DNA of 64,000 nucleotides from Dyadobacter beijingensis DSM 21582 (GCF_000382205.1 NZ_KB907790.1:372001-436000); one strand, 5' to 3'. Counted from the stretch's first letter, positions 53,110 to 62,765 are shown. Notes: generated by a model from the sequence alone, not told the origin. Translations and numbers: made by a program.

Positions 53110-56100
53110 ATGATCCCCAAGCGATTAAAAATCAAAGGATTATATTCTTACCAGACTGAACAGGAAATCGACTTCGACCCGTTGACGGACGCTTCGCTGT
53201 TCGGGATTTTCGGAGCGGTGGGCAGCGGGAAATCGTCCATTCTCGAAGCGATCACATTTGCATTGTACGGCGATACCGAACGGCTGAACAAGTCGGGCGA
53301 CGACCGTACCTACAATATGATGAACCTGCGGTCGGATGACCTGCTCATTGATTTTGAATGCATTGCAGGCAGAAACGGCGATCGCTACCGGTTTACGGTA
53401 CGCGGGCGGCGGAACAGCAAGAATTTTAAGGACGTCAAAACATTCGACCGGAAAGGTTACGTCTGGCAGAACAACGACTGGGTTCCTCTCGCCGAAAATG
53501 AATCGACTGAAAGCATTATCGGGCTTAGTTATGATAATTTTCGCCGGACGATCATCATTCCGCAAGGCCGTTTTCAGGAGTTTATCGAACTGAAAGATGC
53601 CGAGCGCACGCGGATGATGAAAGAGCTTTTTCAGCTCGAAAAATACGATTTAAGCCGCAATGTAGGCGCACTCAGCAACCGCAATAACCTCACATTGTCC
53701 AATCTGGAAGGTCAGTTGCTGGGATTGGGCGAAGTAACGCAGGAAATGCTGACGGAAGGTGAGCAACTGCTGGAAGCGTTGCGGCAGCAGATTGTGCAGA
53801 CTACCACCGAGCTGGCCGTTCAAACGGAAGCGGACAATGCATTTCAGAAACTCAAACTGGCGGCCGAAAAGCTACAAGCCCTGCAGGCGAAGCTCCAAAG
53901 CCTGGAAGCGCAGCGTGGGGCCATGCAGGAACGCGAAAATGCATTAAAGACATTTGAAACCTGCTCCCTGCATTTCAAATCCATTTTTGACCAAAAAAAC
54001 AACTTGCTGACGGCCATCAACCGCGATCAGCGCATTGCAGCGGGCAATCAGGAAAGGCTTACAACGCTGGCAGGTTTACTCGAAAAACAGCAGGAAACTT
54101 TACTGTTATTAAAGCCGCGCTACGACCAGCGCGAGGAGCTGCTCGCCACCGCCGAGGAACTGGAAAAGGTAATGACGATTATCGAGCATTCACAGTCGGT
54201 TATCAAACGGAAGGAAGCGTTGGTAAGGGGCGAGGAGCAGTTAGTGGCGAAGGAAAAAGCCATTGAAGTTTTAAAACAACAAAAACAGGAGCTGGAAACG
54301 GAGAACGAGCAGCGTAAGGCCAACCTCGGAGATGTGTTGGAAATGGGTTTGGTAAAATCCTGGTTCACCACCGCTGATGCATTGACCGAGAACCGTCAGG
54401 CCGTGAAAGCGGAGGCGGAAGCGCTCGCGTTGGAAATCAAGACATTAACCGACGGTCTGGAACTGCGTTTGCAGGAAATTACGGCCGATTTTACCATCGC
54501 ATTTGGTGAAGAAAAGTCAGTAGAGGCGTTTCAAAGAGGCATTGCTGCTTACCTGGAAGCGGGCGAAGCCGGGCGGAAGGAACTGAACAGGCAGTTGCTG
54601 CACAGTAACACGCGGGTAGCGCTGCACCAGTTTGCAGGCAACCTTGAAGACGGCGCGCCCTGCCCGTTATGCGGCTCGGTACACCACCCGGAAGTACTCA
54701 CGGCCGACAGTGCGCTTTCCGGCGAAATAACTGCCATCGAAAAGCAGCTGGCGGCGTTGGAGGAAAAGGAAAGGGTGCTAAGAAAACTGCAATCGCCCGT
54801 TGAGCGCATTTTTAACCAGATCGAAAACCTGGAAAAGCAGAAAACTTCGATCAAGCAGCGTTTCGCGGAGGCTAAATCGAAGCTGGAATCGCATGACGAA
54901 GCATTTAAATGGACGACATTCAGTAAGGCGGATCGGGAAGGTTTTGAAATACGGTTTGTCGAAAGCAGTCGCGTGCAGGCGGAAATCAGGGCCGCGGAGG
55001 TTTCGCTGAAAGCTTTGACGGAACAGATCGATTTAGCAGGAAAGGAAAAGACCGAAAAGATCGAAAAGCCGCTGCAAGCATTGCGGGACGAGATTTTGCG
55101 GCTGGATAATACGGCCCAGACATTGGCCGGCCAGCTGTCGAGGGTGACGCTGGCGGATTTTGAAACAGCAGAAAAAAGCACTGTTCTGGAAAAAATAAAG
55201 GCGCTGAAAACCGATTATCAGCAACTGACGGCGGCATTTACGGAAGCGGAAAAGCAAATCGATATGCTTGAAAAAGAGCGGAATACATTGCTGGGCAGCC
55301 AGGCCGCATTGCACGCTTCGCTGGAAAGCAACCAGCGCGACCTGGCAGGCGTGCAGGAGCAAATCGCGGGGCAGCTGGCGGCATATGCATTCGAATCAGA
55401 AGCGCAGGTGGCTGAAATTTTGGAAAAGCCCATTCATATTGAAAACGAACGTCAGGCGATCGGTGCGTATAAAATGGCGCTCGAAACGACGGGAGTAGAG
55501 CTGAAAAACGTCCTCGAAGACCATGCCGGGGAGCAATACGACGCAGCGAAGCATGAGGTGGTTACCTCATTGAAAAACACATTGACCGAAACGCTGAATG
55601 CGCAGCGCAAAGAGGAAGGGAACATTGGCGGCCGTCTCAAACAAATGGCCGACGACCTCGCGAGAAAAGCGTCACTACTGAAAGAGAAGAGCCGGCTTGT
55701 GCTTCGGAAAGAGCATCTGGACGATCTGGCGAAGCTCTTCCGGTCGAGCGGTTTTGTGGATTATGCGTCGAGTATCTATCTCCAGAACCTCATTCACGCA
55801 GCCAATCATCGTTTTCACCAGATGACCCACCAGCAGCTGCACCTCGAACTGGGCGAAGGCAACAGTTTCTGGGTGCGCGATTTGCTCAACGGCGGGCATA
55901 TGCGGCTGTTGAAAACCCTTTCGGGCGGGCAGAAATTTCAGGCGGCATTGTCGCTGGCACTAGCCCTTGCAGACCATATTCACGTAAGAAATGAGTCAAA
56001 ACACAACTTTTTCTTCCTCGACGAAGGCTTCGGCTCGCTGGATAAAAATGCCTTGCAAACCGTTTTTGAAACGCTGAAATCGCTGCGGAAAGAGAACCGG

Positions 56101-56208
56101 ATCGTGGGCATTATCAGTCACGTCGAGGAATTGCAGCAGGAGATCCAAACCTATCTGCGCATTACCGAAAGTGAAGAAGGCAGCCGGATCGTACCGAGCT
56201 GGAAATGA
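53110..56208 (+). CDS. SbcC/Rad50-like ATPase
   Basis: DNA-repair-type ATPase of 1032 residues from the ATG at MIPKRLKIKGLYSYQ; upstream in-frame codons run through the repeat region and are unlikely. The Walker A motif GAVGSGKSS is at residues 35-43. Two long coiled-coil arms flank a zinc hook with CPLC at residues 518-521. The ABC signature LSGGQKF is near residue 938, and Walker B with FLDEGFGSLD is near 970. This is the SbcC layout; SbcC normally works with the nuclease SbcD, which is not in the window. Confidence 0.88.
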   Translation: MIPKRLKIKGLYSYQTEQEIDFDPLTDASLFGIFGAVGSGKSSILEAITFALYGDTERLNKSGDDRTYNMMNLRSDDLLIDFECIAGRNGDRYRFTVRGRRNSKNFKDVKTFDRKGYVWQNNDWVPLAENESTESIIGLSYDNFRRTIIIPQGRFQEFIELKDAERTRMMKELFQLEKYDLSRNVGALSNRNNLTLSNLEGQLLGLGEVTQEMLTEGEQLLEALRQQIVQTTTELAVQTEADNAFQKLKLAAEKLQALQAKLQSLEAQRGAMQERENALKTFETCSLHFKSIFDQKNNLLTAINRDQRIAAGNQERLTTLAGLLEKQQETLLLLKPRYDQREELLATAEELEKVMTIIEHSQSVIKRKEALVRGEEQLVAKEKAIEVLKQQKQELETENEQRKANLGDVLEMGLVKSWFTTADALTENRQAVKAEAEALALEIKTLTDGLELRLQEITADFTIAFGEEKSVEAFQRGIAAYLEAGEAGRKELNRQLLHSNTRVALHQFAGNLEDGAPCPLCGSVHHPEVLTADSALSGEITAIEKQLAALEEKERVLRKLQSPVERIFNQIENLEKQKTSIKQRFAEAKSKLESHDEAFKWTTFSKADREGFEIRFVESSRVQAEIRAAEVSLKALTEQIDLAGKEKTEKIEKPLQALRDEILRLDNTAQTLAGQLSRVTLADFETAEKSTVLEKIKALKTDYQQLTAAFTEAEKQIDMLEKERNTLLGSQAALHASLESNQRDLAGVQEQIAGQLAAYAFESEAQVAEILEKPIHIENERQAIGAYKMALETTGVELKNVLEDHAGEQYDAAKHEVVTSLKNTLTETLNAQRKEEGNIGGRLKQMADDLARKASLLKEKSRLVLRKEHLDDLAKLFRSSGFVDYASSIYLQNLIHAANHRFHQMTHQQLHLELGEGNSFWVRDLLNGGHMRLLKTLSGGQKFQAALSLALALADHIHVRNESKHNFFFLDEGFGSLDKNALQTVFETLKSLRKENRIVGIISHVEELQQEIQTYLRITESEEGSRIVPSWK

Positions 56209-56257
56209 GTATCACACATTAAAATGTATATTTGGGCCTATTTGCCCATGCCACCCT

Positions 56258-57457
56258 ATGCTTTTGGAAAACTTTTACGGGTCGTCGATACTTTGGATTG
56301 AAACACACTTGTCGGGAAAAAACTGGATGTGGAAGCTCACCCTGTTTGCCGTTGCGCTCTCGCTTTTTCTCGCATTTCCTCCCTATGCGCTGCTTTTTAA
56401 CCACCTGACAGGCAATGGGGTAAGTCTCGACGCATGGGTTTTTATCCAGAACCAGGCCCAGGACATTCTCCACCCGCAAGACATGGATTACGACATCCGT
56501 CGCGAGAACATGATTTTCCGCTGGACATTGCCGTTGCTATCTTTCCTGACGGGCCATAATGTGCTGCTGATCCTCATTATCCAGGCGGTTTTGGGCGTGC
56601 TTTTTCTGTACAAAGTAGCGGGCTATATCTATTCTATTTCGGGCGACAAGGTCATTACGGCCCTTTTCGTGACGGCGCTGGCCAACATTTTCGTAAGCGT
56701 GTGGGCATTCGCGGACGTGCACGGGTATGGAGATGAATATGCGTTTTTTTTCATGCTGCTCGCATTGCTAAGCAGAAATCCGCTGGTGATATTCCTCTCG
56801 CTGCAAGTGGCATTTTTCACCGACGAGCGGGCGGTCATCGCGGGAGGTTATCTGCTGTTGTGGTGGATGGGGACCAAAGCTTACAAAAACAACGATTTCA
56901 GCTTGCTGTCGTTGCTGCGCTGGGCATTTACAGGCGAAAGTCTGGTGGTATGGGTGGCATGGGCCATTTACTTTACGATCCGGGAATATGTGCAAATGAC
57001 GTATTTCCCGCATCACAGCTATTCCACTATCGGCACGCCGGTGTTGCTGGCCAATGCGCATCGCAATGGCCTCGGAAGCAGCATTTGGGGCGCATTTGAA
57101 GGGACGTGGCTGATTTTGGCCGCCGCGTTTGTCGTGCTGTGCCTTACCAAACGTTACTGGCTGCTGCTGGCGTTGCTGGCGGGTTTCGCGGTGCTGCTGG
57201 CGACGGGCATTTATGTGCACGATATCGACAGGGCGCTGTCATACGGCTTCCCGTTCATCCTGCTGGCCATTTTTATTCTCATTAACACGGCCTCTACGAC
57301 TTCCGTACGGCTGATCCTCTTCTTCACGGCGATCATCTGCGTCACCCATCCGCAAGTCTTCTACATGGGTTACAACAAAATCCTCTGGCTGGAACCGCTC
57401 CCGATCAAACTATTCATGCTGATAGATCACCGGCTGCACTGGGGACTATTTAGCTAG
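56258..57457 (+). CDS. Polytopic membrane protein, unknown
   Basis: A 399-residue protein with about nine to ten hydrophobic segments from residue 25 to the C-terminus (LTLFAVALSLFLAFPPYALLF, then VLLILIIQAVLGVLFLYKVAG and FVTALANIFVSVWAFA, among others). No signature I recognise; glycosyltransferase-C-like or polymerase-type glycan membrane proteins can look like this, which is only a guess. The ATG chosen is the first after the SbcC stop with a sensible N-terminus; an in-frame start overlapping sbcC is possible. A gap of about 250 bases separates it from the FdtA cassette. Confidence 0.5.
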   Translation: MLLENFYGSSILWIETHLSGKNWMWKLTLFAVALSLFLAFPPYALLFNHLTGNGVSLDAWVFIQNQAQDILHPQDMDYDIRRENMIFRWTLPLLSFLTGHNVLLILIIQAVLGVLFLYKVAGYIYSISGDKVITALFVTALANIFVSVWAFADVHGYGDEYAFFFMLLALLSRNPLVIFLSLQVAFFTDERAVIAGGYLLLWWMGTKAYKNNDFSLLSLLRWAFTGESLVVWVAWAIYFTIREYVQMTYFPHHSYSTIGTPVLLANAHRNGLGSSIWGAFEGTWLILAAAFVVLCLTKRYWLLLALLAGFAVLLATGIYVHDIDRALSYGFPFILLAIFILINTASTTSVRLILFFTAIICVTHPQVFYMGYNKILWLEPLPIKLFMLIDHRLHWGLFS

Positions 57458-57599
57458 GCCCGCCCGGTAGGGGTGTTGTCGAATATTTTCGTCATTTCCC
57501 AACCAAAGCCGGAATAGAAGGGTCAATGTCTCGCAGGTAATGTGCGTTAAAAGATTATTAAGCTCTGCCTCTGAGTAATCGATTTTTTTATCTGGGCGG

Positions 57600-57607
57600 T
57601 ATTTTTG
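57600..57607 (+). promoter_or_regulatory. Candidate -7 element for the sugar cassette
   Basis: TATTTTTG matches TAnnTTTG and lies 104 bases before the cupin gene, leaving a leader of about 100 bases. No TTG box at the expected distance. Confidence 0.35.
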
Positions 57608-57711
57608 TATTTTGAACAAAAAATGTCTGACATTTACTATACGGTTACTTTCGAAGAGATAGCCGCATAGCTGAAAGCGATCGGGCACACCCTAACAACT
57701 AAGATTTCCTT

Positions 57712-58107
57712 ATGCCGCTATTAGTAGAGCTGGATACATTTAACACCGGATCGGGTAACCTCACAGTATTTGAAAAAATAATGCCCGGAACGATCAAGCG
57801 CGTTTTTTACATTTACGGCGCAGGAGAAACGCAGAGAGGCGGCCACAGGCATCACAAAACCTGGAATGCGCTCATTTGCATTCACGGCAGCTGCCGAATC
57901 TACTCCAACGACGGTGAAAAGGAGGAAATCTTCACCCTGAACAGCCCCGTTTCCTGCCTGGTCCTCGAACCGAAGGACTGGCATATCATGGACACTTTCT
58001 CGGAAGATGCAATCCTGCTGGTGCTGTCGAATGAATATTACGACAAGGCCGACTACATCGATGAGCCTTATCCGTTGAATCAGCTGAATCAGACTGTATC
58101 TCAATGA
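57712..58107 (+). CDS. FdtA/QdtA-like dTDP-sugar ketoisomerase (cupin)
   Basis: A 131-residue single-domain cupin of the WxcM/FdtA family. The histidine-rich signature GGHRHHKTWNALICIHG (about residues 43-59) and the closing EPKDWHIMDTFSEDAILLVL are characteristic. FdtA/QdtA isomerise dTDP-4-keto-6-deoxyglucose to the 3-keto form, the step before 3-amination. The stop overlaps the next ATG (ATGA), and the next gene is a matching aminotransferase, which strongly supports this role. Sugar nucleotide activation and 4,6-dehydratase genes are not in the window and must be elsewhere. Confidence 0.82.
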   Translation: MPLLVELDTFNTGSGNLTVFEKIMPGTIKRVFYIYGAGETQRGGHRHHKTWNALICIHGSCRIYSNDGEKEEIFTLNSPVSCLVLEPKDWHIMDTFSEDAILLVLSNEYYDKADYIDEPYPLNQLNQTVSQ

Positions 58108-59198
58108 TCCCATTTCTGGATTTGAACCAGGTAAATGCCCCTTACCTGCAAGCCATCGAGGATGCCGCCGTCCGCGTGGTGCGCTCGGGCTGGTACATCC
58201 TGGGCAATGAGTTGAAAACCTTCGAAAAATCATTCGCGGAATATTGCGACGCGGCGCATTGCATCGGCGTGGCCAACGGCCTGGATGCCATTACGCTCAT
58301 TTTGCTCGCGCTCGACCTGCCGAAGGACAGCGAAATCATCGTTCCAGCCAATACTTACATTGCTTCGGTACTGCCGGTTAGCTACCTGCACCTCACACCC
58401 GTATTCGTGGAGCCCGATCCGCGCACGATGCTCATCGATCCCGCGCGCATTGAGCAGGCGATCACGCCGCGCACCAAGGCCATCGTAACGGTGGATTTGT
58501 ACGGAAGAAGCTGCGAAATAGCGCCCATTATCGACCTGGCGCGCATGCACGGCCTGAAAGTAATTACCGACGCCGCACAGGCGCATGGCGCTACCTATGA
58601 AGGTGAAAAGGTGGGCACCTGGGCGGATGCGACGGCTTTCAGTTTTTATCCTACCAAAAACCTGGGTGCATTGGGCGACGCCGGGGCCATTACGACCAAC
58701 GACGCCGCATTGGCCGAAAAGATCCGCTATTTGCGCAATTACGGTTCCGTAATCCGCTACCAGAACGAGTACCAGGGCGTAAACAGCCGCCTGGACGAAA
58801 TGCAGGCCGCGGTCCTGAGCGTGAAGCTGCCGTACCTGGACGGTGAAAACGTCCGCCGCCGTGAAATCGCGGGCCGGTACCTGCGCGAACTGCAATGCAG
58901 GGAACTTACATTGCCCCCCGCCGACCGGATAAACGAAGACGCCTGGCACCTTTTTGTGGTCCGGCACCCGCGCCGTGCCGAGCTCGTTGCTTACCTGGAA
59001 AAGCACGGCGTGCAAACGAACGTTCATTATCCGCAGCCTATTCATAAACAATTGGCTTACAAAGAATATAAAGATTTACATTTGCCTTTGACAGAGCAAA
59101 TACACGAGCAGGTGATCAGTTTGCCCCTTAACCCCGTCCTGACCGACGATCAGGTGGCATACATCATCCAAACCCTCAATCAATTCGATCATCAATGA
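58104..59198 (+). CDS. DegT/DnrJ/EryC1/StrS aminotransferase (FdtB-like)
   Basis: PLP-dependent sugar aminotransferase of 364 residues. The PLP lysine is Lys185 in FYPTKNLGALGD. VPANTYIASVLPVSYL and the C-terminal GVQTNVHYPQPIH follow the family. Paired with the FdtA-like gene by a four-base overlap, it most likely makes dTDP-3-amino-3,6-dideoxyhexose (Fuc3N or Qui3N type). The precise stereochemistry depends on which isomer the cupin produces. It overlaps the glycosyltransferase start by four bases. Confidence 0.88.
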   Translation: MIPFLDLNQVNAPYLQAIEDAAVRVVRSGWYILGNELKTFEKSFAEYCDAAHCIGVANGLDAITLILLALDLPKDSEIIVPANTYIASVLPVSYLHLTPVFVEPDPRTMLIDPARIEQAITPRTKAIVTVDLYGRSCEIAPIIDLARMHGLKVITDAAQAHGATYEGEKVGTWADATAFSFYPTKNLGALGDAGAITTNDAALAEKIRYLRNYGSVIRYQNEYQGVNSRLDEMQAAVLSVKLPYLDGENVRRREIAGRYLRELQCRELTLPPADRINEDAWHLFVVRHPRRAELVAYLEKHGVQTNVHYPQPIHKQLAYKEYKDLHLPLTEQIHEQVISLPLNPVLTDDQVAYIIQTLNQFDHQ

Positions 59199-60115
59199 AG
59201 TTATCGGTCATCATCCCGGTTTACAACAGCGAAAAAACTATCCGGCCGCTCATCGAAAAGCTGCAAGCGACATTGTCGCAGATATCGTTTGAAATCGTGA
59301 TGGTGAATGACGGCAGCCGCGACCGCTCGGAAGCCGTTTGCAGGGAGTTGTCTGATATTTATTCCAATGTGCGCTTCATTTCGCTCCGGCGCAATTACGG
59401 AGAGTTCAATGCCGTCATGTGCGGCCTCAACTGGGCTTACGGCACCTACTGCGTCATGATCGACGACGATTTTCAAAACCCGCCCGAAGAAATTCTGAAA
59501 CTCGTCGACGCCGCCGAAGCGGGCGATTACGACGTCGTTTACACCTATTATGCCAAAAAACAGCATTCGGTAGGCAGAAACCTGGGCAGCCGGTTTGTGA
59601 ACTGGATGACGAGCTATCTTTTGAACAAACCAAAAGACCTGTACCTTTCGAGCTTTAAGCTCATCCGCCAGGAAGTTGTGCAGGAAATCATCAAATACCA
59701 CGGGCCTTACCCGTACATCGATGGACTCATTTTCCGTATCACGCGCAACATAGGCACCGTGCAGGTAGCGCACCAGAAGCGGGAAGAAGGCGCTTCGAAT
59801 TACACATTGCACAAGCTCGTCTCGCTTTTTTTGAATATCCTGTTCTGCTATTCCTCGCTGCCGATCCGGTTTTTTGTACCGATCGGCGTCGGGTTGTTCA
59901 GCCTCGGGTTCTGCCTTTTGCTATTTCTTACGGTCCAATGGATAATCGGTCCTGACCCCAAGGGGTGGCAGGTAGTGACGGCCACGCTGATCTTCATCGG
60001 GGGCATTCAATGCATGCTGCTGAGTGTTTTGGGGGAATATATCGGCAAAAGTTTCATGGCACAAAGCGGCCAGCCGCAATACGTGATCAAATACAATAGC
60101 TCCGAAACCGTATGA
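59195..60115 (+). CDS. GT2 glycosyltransferase, polyprenyl-phosphate type
   Basis: Protein of 306 residues with a GT-A domain (KLSVIIPVYNSEKTI at the start; the metal-binding Asp cluster at residues 90-92 in MIDDDFQNPP). Two hydrophobic segments lie near the C-terminus (FFVPIGVGLFSLGFCLLLFL; ATLIFIGGIQCMLLSVLGEYI). This is the dolichyl/undecaprenyl-phosphate sugar transferase architecture (DPM1/ArnC-like). It may load a sugar, possibly the amino sugar of this cassette, onto a lipid carrier or add it to a glycan. It overlaps both neighbours by four bases. Confidence 0.85.
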   Translation: MKLSVIIPVYNSEKTIRPLIEKLQATLSQISFEIVMVNDGSRDRSEAVCRELSDIYSNVRFISLRRNYGEFNAVMCGLNWAYGTYCVMIDDDFQNPPEEILKLVDAAEAGDYDVVYTYYAKKQHSVGRNLGSRFVNWMTSYLLNKPKDLYLSSFKLIRQEVVQEIIKYHGPYPYIDGLIFRITRNIGTVQVAHQKREEGASNYTLHKLVSLFLNILFCYSSLPIRFFVPIGVGLFSLGFCLLLFLTVQWIIGPDPKGWQVVTATLIFIGGIQCMLLSVLGEYIGKSFMAQSGQPQYVIKYNSSETV

Positions 60116-60879
60116 TCGAAAACCGGCTCGAATACCAGCGCATGTACGAAACCGAGCGGAAGCTCTGGTGGTACCAGGTGCTCCACGGCAAGGTTTTGAG
60201 CCAGATCCGCAAGCATTTCAAGGCATTGGACCCCGATCTGAAAATCCTCGACGCAGCGTGCGGCACGGGCGGCCTGTTGTCTTTCCTGAAGGAAAAGGGA
60301 TATTCCAACCTCCGCGGCTTCGATTATTCACAACATGCCATCGATTTCTCGAAAGAGCGCGGACTGAATGTCGTCTTCGGCGACCTCCGCAAAGTGGACG
60401 CCTTCGAACCGGGCGAAACCTTCGACATCATTACCTGTAACGATGCGCTTTACTTTTTGACAGACGAGGAAATCGTCCGTGCATTGAATGCATTCAAAAC
60501 GCGCCTTAACCGAAATGGGTTGATTATCATCAATATACATGCATTCGAAGCATTCTCCGGCACGCACGACCTCGCGGTAGGAAGTTCGCGGCGATTCAAA
60601 CTGGACCAGTTTCAGGCATTTGCAAAGGCGGCCGGCCTCCGGATCAACCACAATACTTACTGGCCGTTCGCGCTGTCGTTGCCGATCCTGGCCGTGCGCC
60701 AATGGCAGAATTACCGCATCCGAAACAAAAAAGTGAATGTGGAAGCGCTGGATTCGGACGTTGAATATCCCGGTGACGCGGTTAATGCAGTTCTCAAAGC
60801 CATTACTAACACCGAATCCGCGATCCTCGGTAATGCACCGTTCGGCAGCTCGCTGTTTATGACCATGCAGCCAGCCTGA
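60112..60879 (+). CDS. SAM-dependent class I methyltransferase
   Basis: Rossmann-fold methyltransferase of 255 residues. Motif I (KILDAACGTGGLLSFLKEKG, about residues 44-63) and motif post-I (GFDYSQHAIDFSKERG) are clear, followed by FDIITCNDALYFLTDEE. The substrate is unknown; in a cassette with an amino-sugar pathway and a glycosyltransferase, methylation of a sugar nitrogen or hydroxyl is plausible. The start overlaps the glycosyltransferase stop. The gene ends seven bases before the convergent PIG-L gene. Confidence 0.85.
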   Translation: MIENRLEYQRMYETERKLWWYQVLHGKVLSQIRKHFKALDPDLKILDAACGTGGLLSFLKEKGYSNLRGFDYSQHAIDFSKERGLNVVFGDLRKVDAFEPGETFDIITCNDALYFLTDEEIVRALNAFKTRLNRNGLIIINIHAFEAFSGTHDLAVGSSRRFKLDQFQAFAKAAGLRINHNTYWPFALSLPILAVRQWQNYRIRNKKVNVEALDSDVEYPGDAVNAVLKAITNTESAILGNAPFGSSLFMTMQPA

Positions 60880-60886
60880 CGGCCAC

Positions 60887-61768
60887 CTATTTGCTTTTGG
60901 AATAGCCCGATGCACTCACGGCATCGAACAATGCCTTCGTTTTAGCCACACCGCTTTCGCCATTTACCGCGAAATACCAGAATGCTTCCAGGTCGCCGCG
61001 ATGCATGGCCGAGTTCATATCGCCGCTCTGCGATTTGTGGGCCGCCTTCACCCAGTCGGCCACGATCATGTAGCTGTGTTTTTGATCTTCCCCAAAACTA
61101 TACGACCGGTCGAACTCGAATACCGGGGCACTTTTCAGGATATTGGTTTCGGGATAGCCGTTCAGTCCGGCAAACTGGAAGGTATATCCCTTGTTCTGCG
61201 ATTGCCCGCCGAGTACCACCGGTTTTTTAGCGCCTTTGAAACGCTGCGCCGCGCGGATCGCACTGATGGACGCCGTTTTGTGGTGCGCGTGCTGGCCCTC
61301 GTGCGGAAGAAGGCAGAAAATGAAGTCGTACCGGCCGCTGGCGAGAATGGCGTCGAGTTTCCGCTCTACATAAGCAATATCCCAGTTTTTACCTTGTAAA
61401 TAGGGCTTTTCGTCGCGGTTGTAGTAATCGTCGAGCTGGTCGAGGAAGAAGAAATTACCGATGCCCAGGACCTCGCCGGAAGCCATGAGTTCCTTCTTAC
61501 GGATCAGCGGCAAATGCTTCCTGCCGGTAGCCGAGTCGACAAGGTTCAATCCATAATAGCTCGAAGCGACTAATCCGTTGTAGCCACCGGACGCGTCGGT
61601 GATGAGCGCCAGGTCGGCGGAGCCTTTCAGTTCATGGGTAATCTTGAAAACCGTGACCGGGAACATCGTTTCGTCGTCGGGGTGGGCGGTAACGATCAGT
61701 ACACGTGGGCCTTGGGCGCGGGCGCTCAGTGCAAGGAGAATTAGTAACAAAAGATAAATGTGTCTCAT
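60887..61768 (-). CDS. PIG-L-family deacetylase, secreted
   Basis: Zinc-dependent N-acetyl-sugar deacetylase family, 293 residues. A signal peptide (MRHIYLLLLILLALSARAQG) puts it in the periplasm or outside. The metal motif HPDDE is at residues 29-33 (ITAHPDDET-like TAHPDDETM), and HEGQHAHHKT near residue 155 supplies further His ligands. Substrate unknown; N-acetylglucosaminyl compounds are typical. It is convergent with the sugar cassette and divergent from the SDR gene; any joint role is inference. Confidence 0.87.
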   Translation of the reverse strand: MRHIYLLLLILLALSARAQGPRVLIVTAHPDDETMFPVTVFKITHELKGSADLALITDASGGYNGLVASSYYGLNLVDSATGRKHLPLIRKKELMASGEVLGIGNFFFLDQLDDYYNRDEKPYLQGKNWDIAYVERKLDAILASGRYDFIFCLLPHEGQHAHHKTASISAIRAAQRFKGAKKPVVLGGQSQNKGYTFQFAGLNGYPETNILKSAPVFEFDRSYSFGEDQKHSYMIVADWVKAAHKSQSGDMNSAMHRGDLEAFWYFAVNGESGVAKTKALFDAVSASGYSKSK

Positions 61769-61880
61769 GCGATGATTTTGTGTAGTCGGTTGTTATAAAA
61801 TTATGGAATCCCGGGAGCATTCCAAGAGCGCCGGGACCTGCCTGTTCCAAATTTCATTACACTCTTATTCTCAAACTTTT

Positions 61881-62678
61881 ATGGATTTACAACTCCACGG
61901 AAAAACCGCGTTTGTCAGCGGTTCCACGCAGGGTATCGGCTTTGCCATCGCGCAAAGTCTCTTAAAAGAAGGCGCCAATGTCATTATCAATGGCCGTTCG
62001 GAAAGCAAACTGGCCGAAGCCGTTCAAAGATTGCAGGAATCGGCAGCGTCAGGCGCATCGGTAAGTGGTGTAGCCGCCGATTTTTCCAAAGCCGATGAAG
62101 TGAATGCGCTGCTGGCCAAGCTGCCGGACATCGACATTCTTGTAAACAATGCGGGTATTTTCGAACCCAAAGCATTTACCGACATTTCCGACGAGGAATG
62201 GTTCCGCTTTTTCGAAGTGAATGTGCTGAGCGGCGTACGGCTCGCAAGGCATTTCTTCCCGAAAATGATCGCGAAAGACTGGGGTCGCATTATCTTCATT
62301 TCCAGCGAATCGGGCGTGAATATCCCCGAAGAAATGATCCATTACGGCACCACCAAAACCGCCCAGCTGGCCGTGAGCCGCGGATTGGCTGAGCTTACCA
62401 AAGGCACCAATGTAACGGTCAATACGGTTATGCCGGGCCCTACCAAATCGGAAGGCGTTGCGGATTTTGTGAAACAGCTCGGTGAGGCCAACAACATGTC
62501 GGCCGAACAGGCGGAGAAAGATTTCTTCAAAAACGCACGGCCAACGTCGCTCTTGCAGCGTTTCGCCTCGGTGGAGGAAATCGCTAACCTGGTCACGTAT
62601 GTGGCTAGTCCATTGTCTTCCGGTACCAATGGTTCCGCCTTGAAAGTGGACGGCGGTGTAGCGAAGTTTATCATCTGA
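61881..62678 (+). CDS. SDR-family oxidoreductase
   Basis: Classical short-chain dehydrogenase/reductase of 265 residues. The cofactor motif SGSTQGIGFA (TGxxxGxG type, about residues 13-22), NNAGIF and the catalytic Tyr155/Lys159 pair (HYGTTKTAQ) are present, with ISSES upstream supplying the serine. Start is the ATG after a stretch of 26 in-frame codons without family character. Substrate unknown. The next gene on the strand encodes a TetR regulator with a candidate operator between them, so the regulator may control the neighbouring redox genes. Confidence 0.88.
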   Translation: MDLQLHGKTAFVSGSTQGIGFAIAQSLLKEGANVIINGRSESKLAEAVQRLQESAASGASVSGVAADFSKADEVNALLAKLPDIDILVNNAGIFEPKAFTDISDEEWFRFFEVNVLSGVRLARHFFPKMIAKDWGRIIFISSESGVNIPEEMIHYGTTKTAQLAVSRGLAELTKGTNVTVNTVMPGPTKSEGVADFVKQLGEANNMSAEQAEKDFFKNARPTSLLQRFASVEEIANLVTYVASPLSSGTNGSALKVDGGVAKFII

Positions 62679-62730
62679 TCGCTTCGTAAATGCCCCCGCG
62701 GAAACGGCGTTTGCAAATATTACTTCATTT

Positions 62731-62746
62731 TGGAACGTTCGTTCTG
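62731..62746. promoter_or_regulatory. Candidate operator of the downstream TetR regulator
   Basis: GAACG-TT-CGTTC is a perfect inverted repeat, extended to TTTGGAACG-TT-CGTTCTGAAA with two mismatches. It lies 20 bases before the regulator's ATG and is like operators of TetR/NemR-type repressors. Confidence 0.5.
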
Positions 62747-62765
62747 AAATAATTGTCTGATAGCC

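Noticed and set aside
57446..57688. Minus-strand frame of 80 residues after the polytopic membrane gene
   Set aside because: No recognisable domain, no signal, overlaps the neighbouring gene end, and covers the likely promoter of the sugar cassette.
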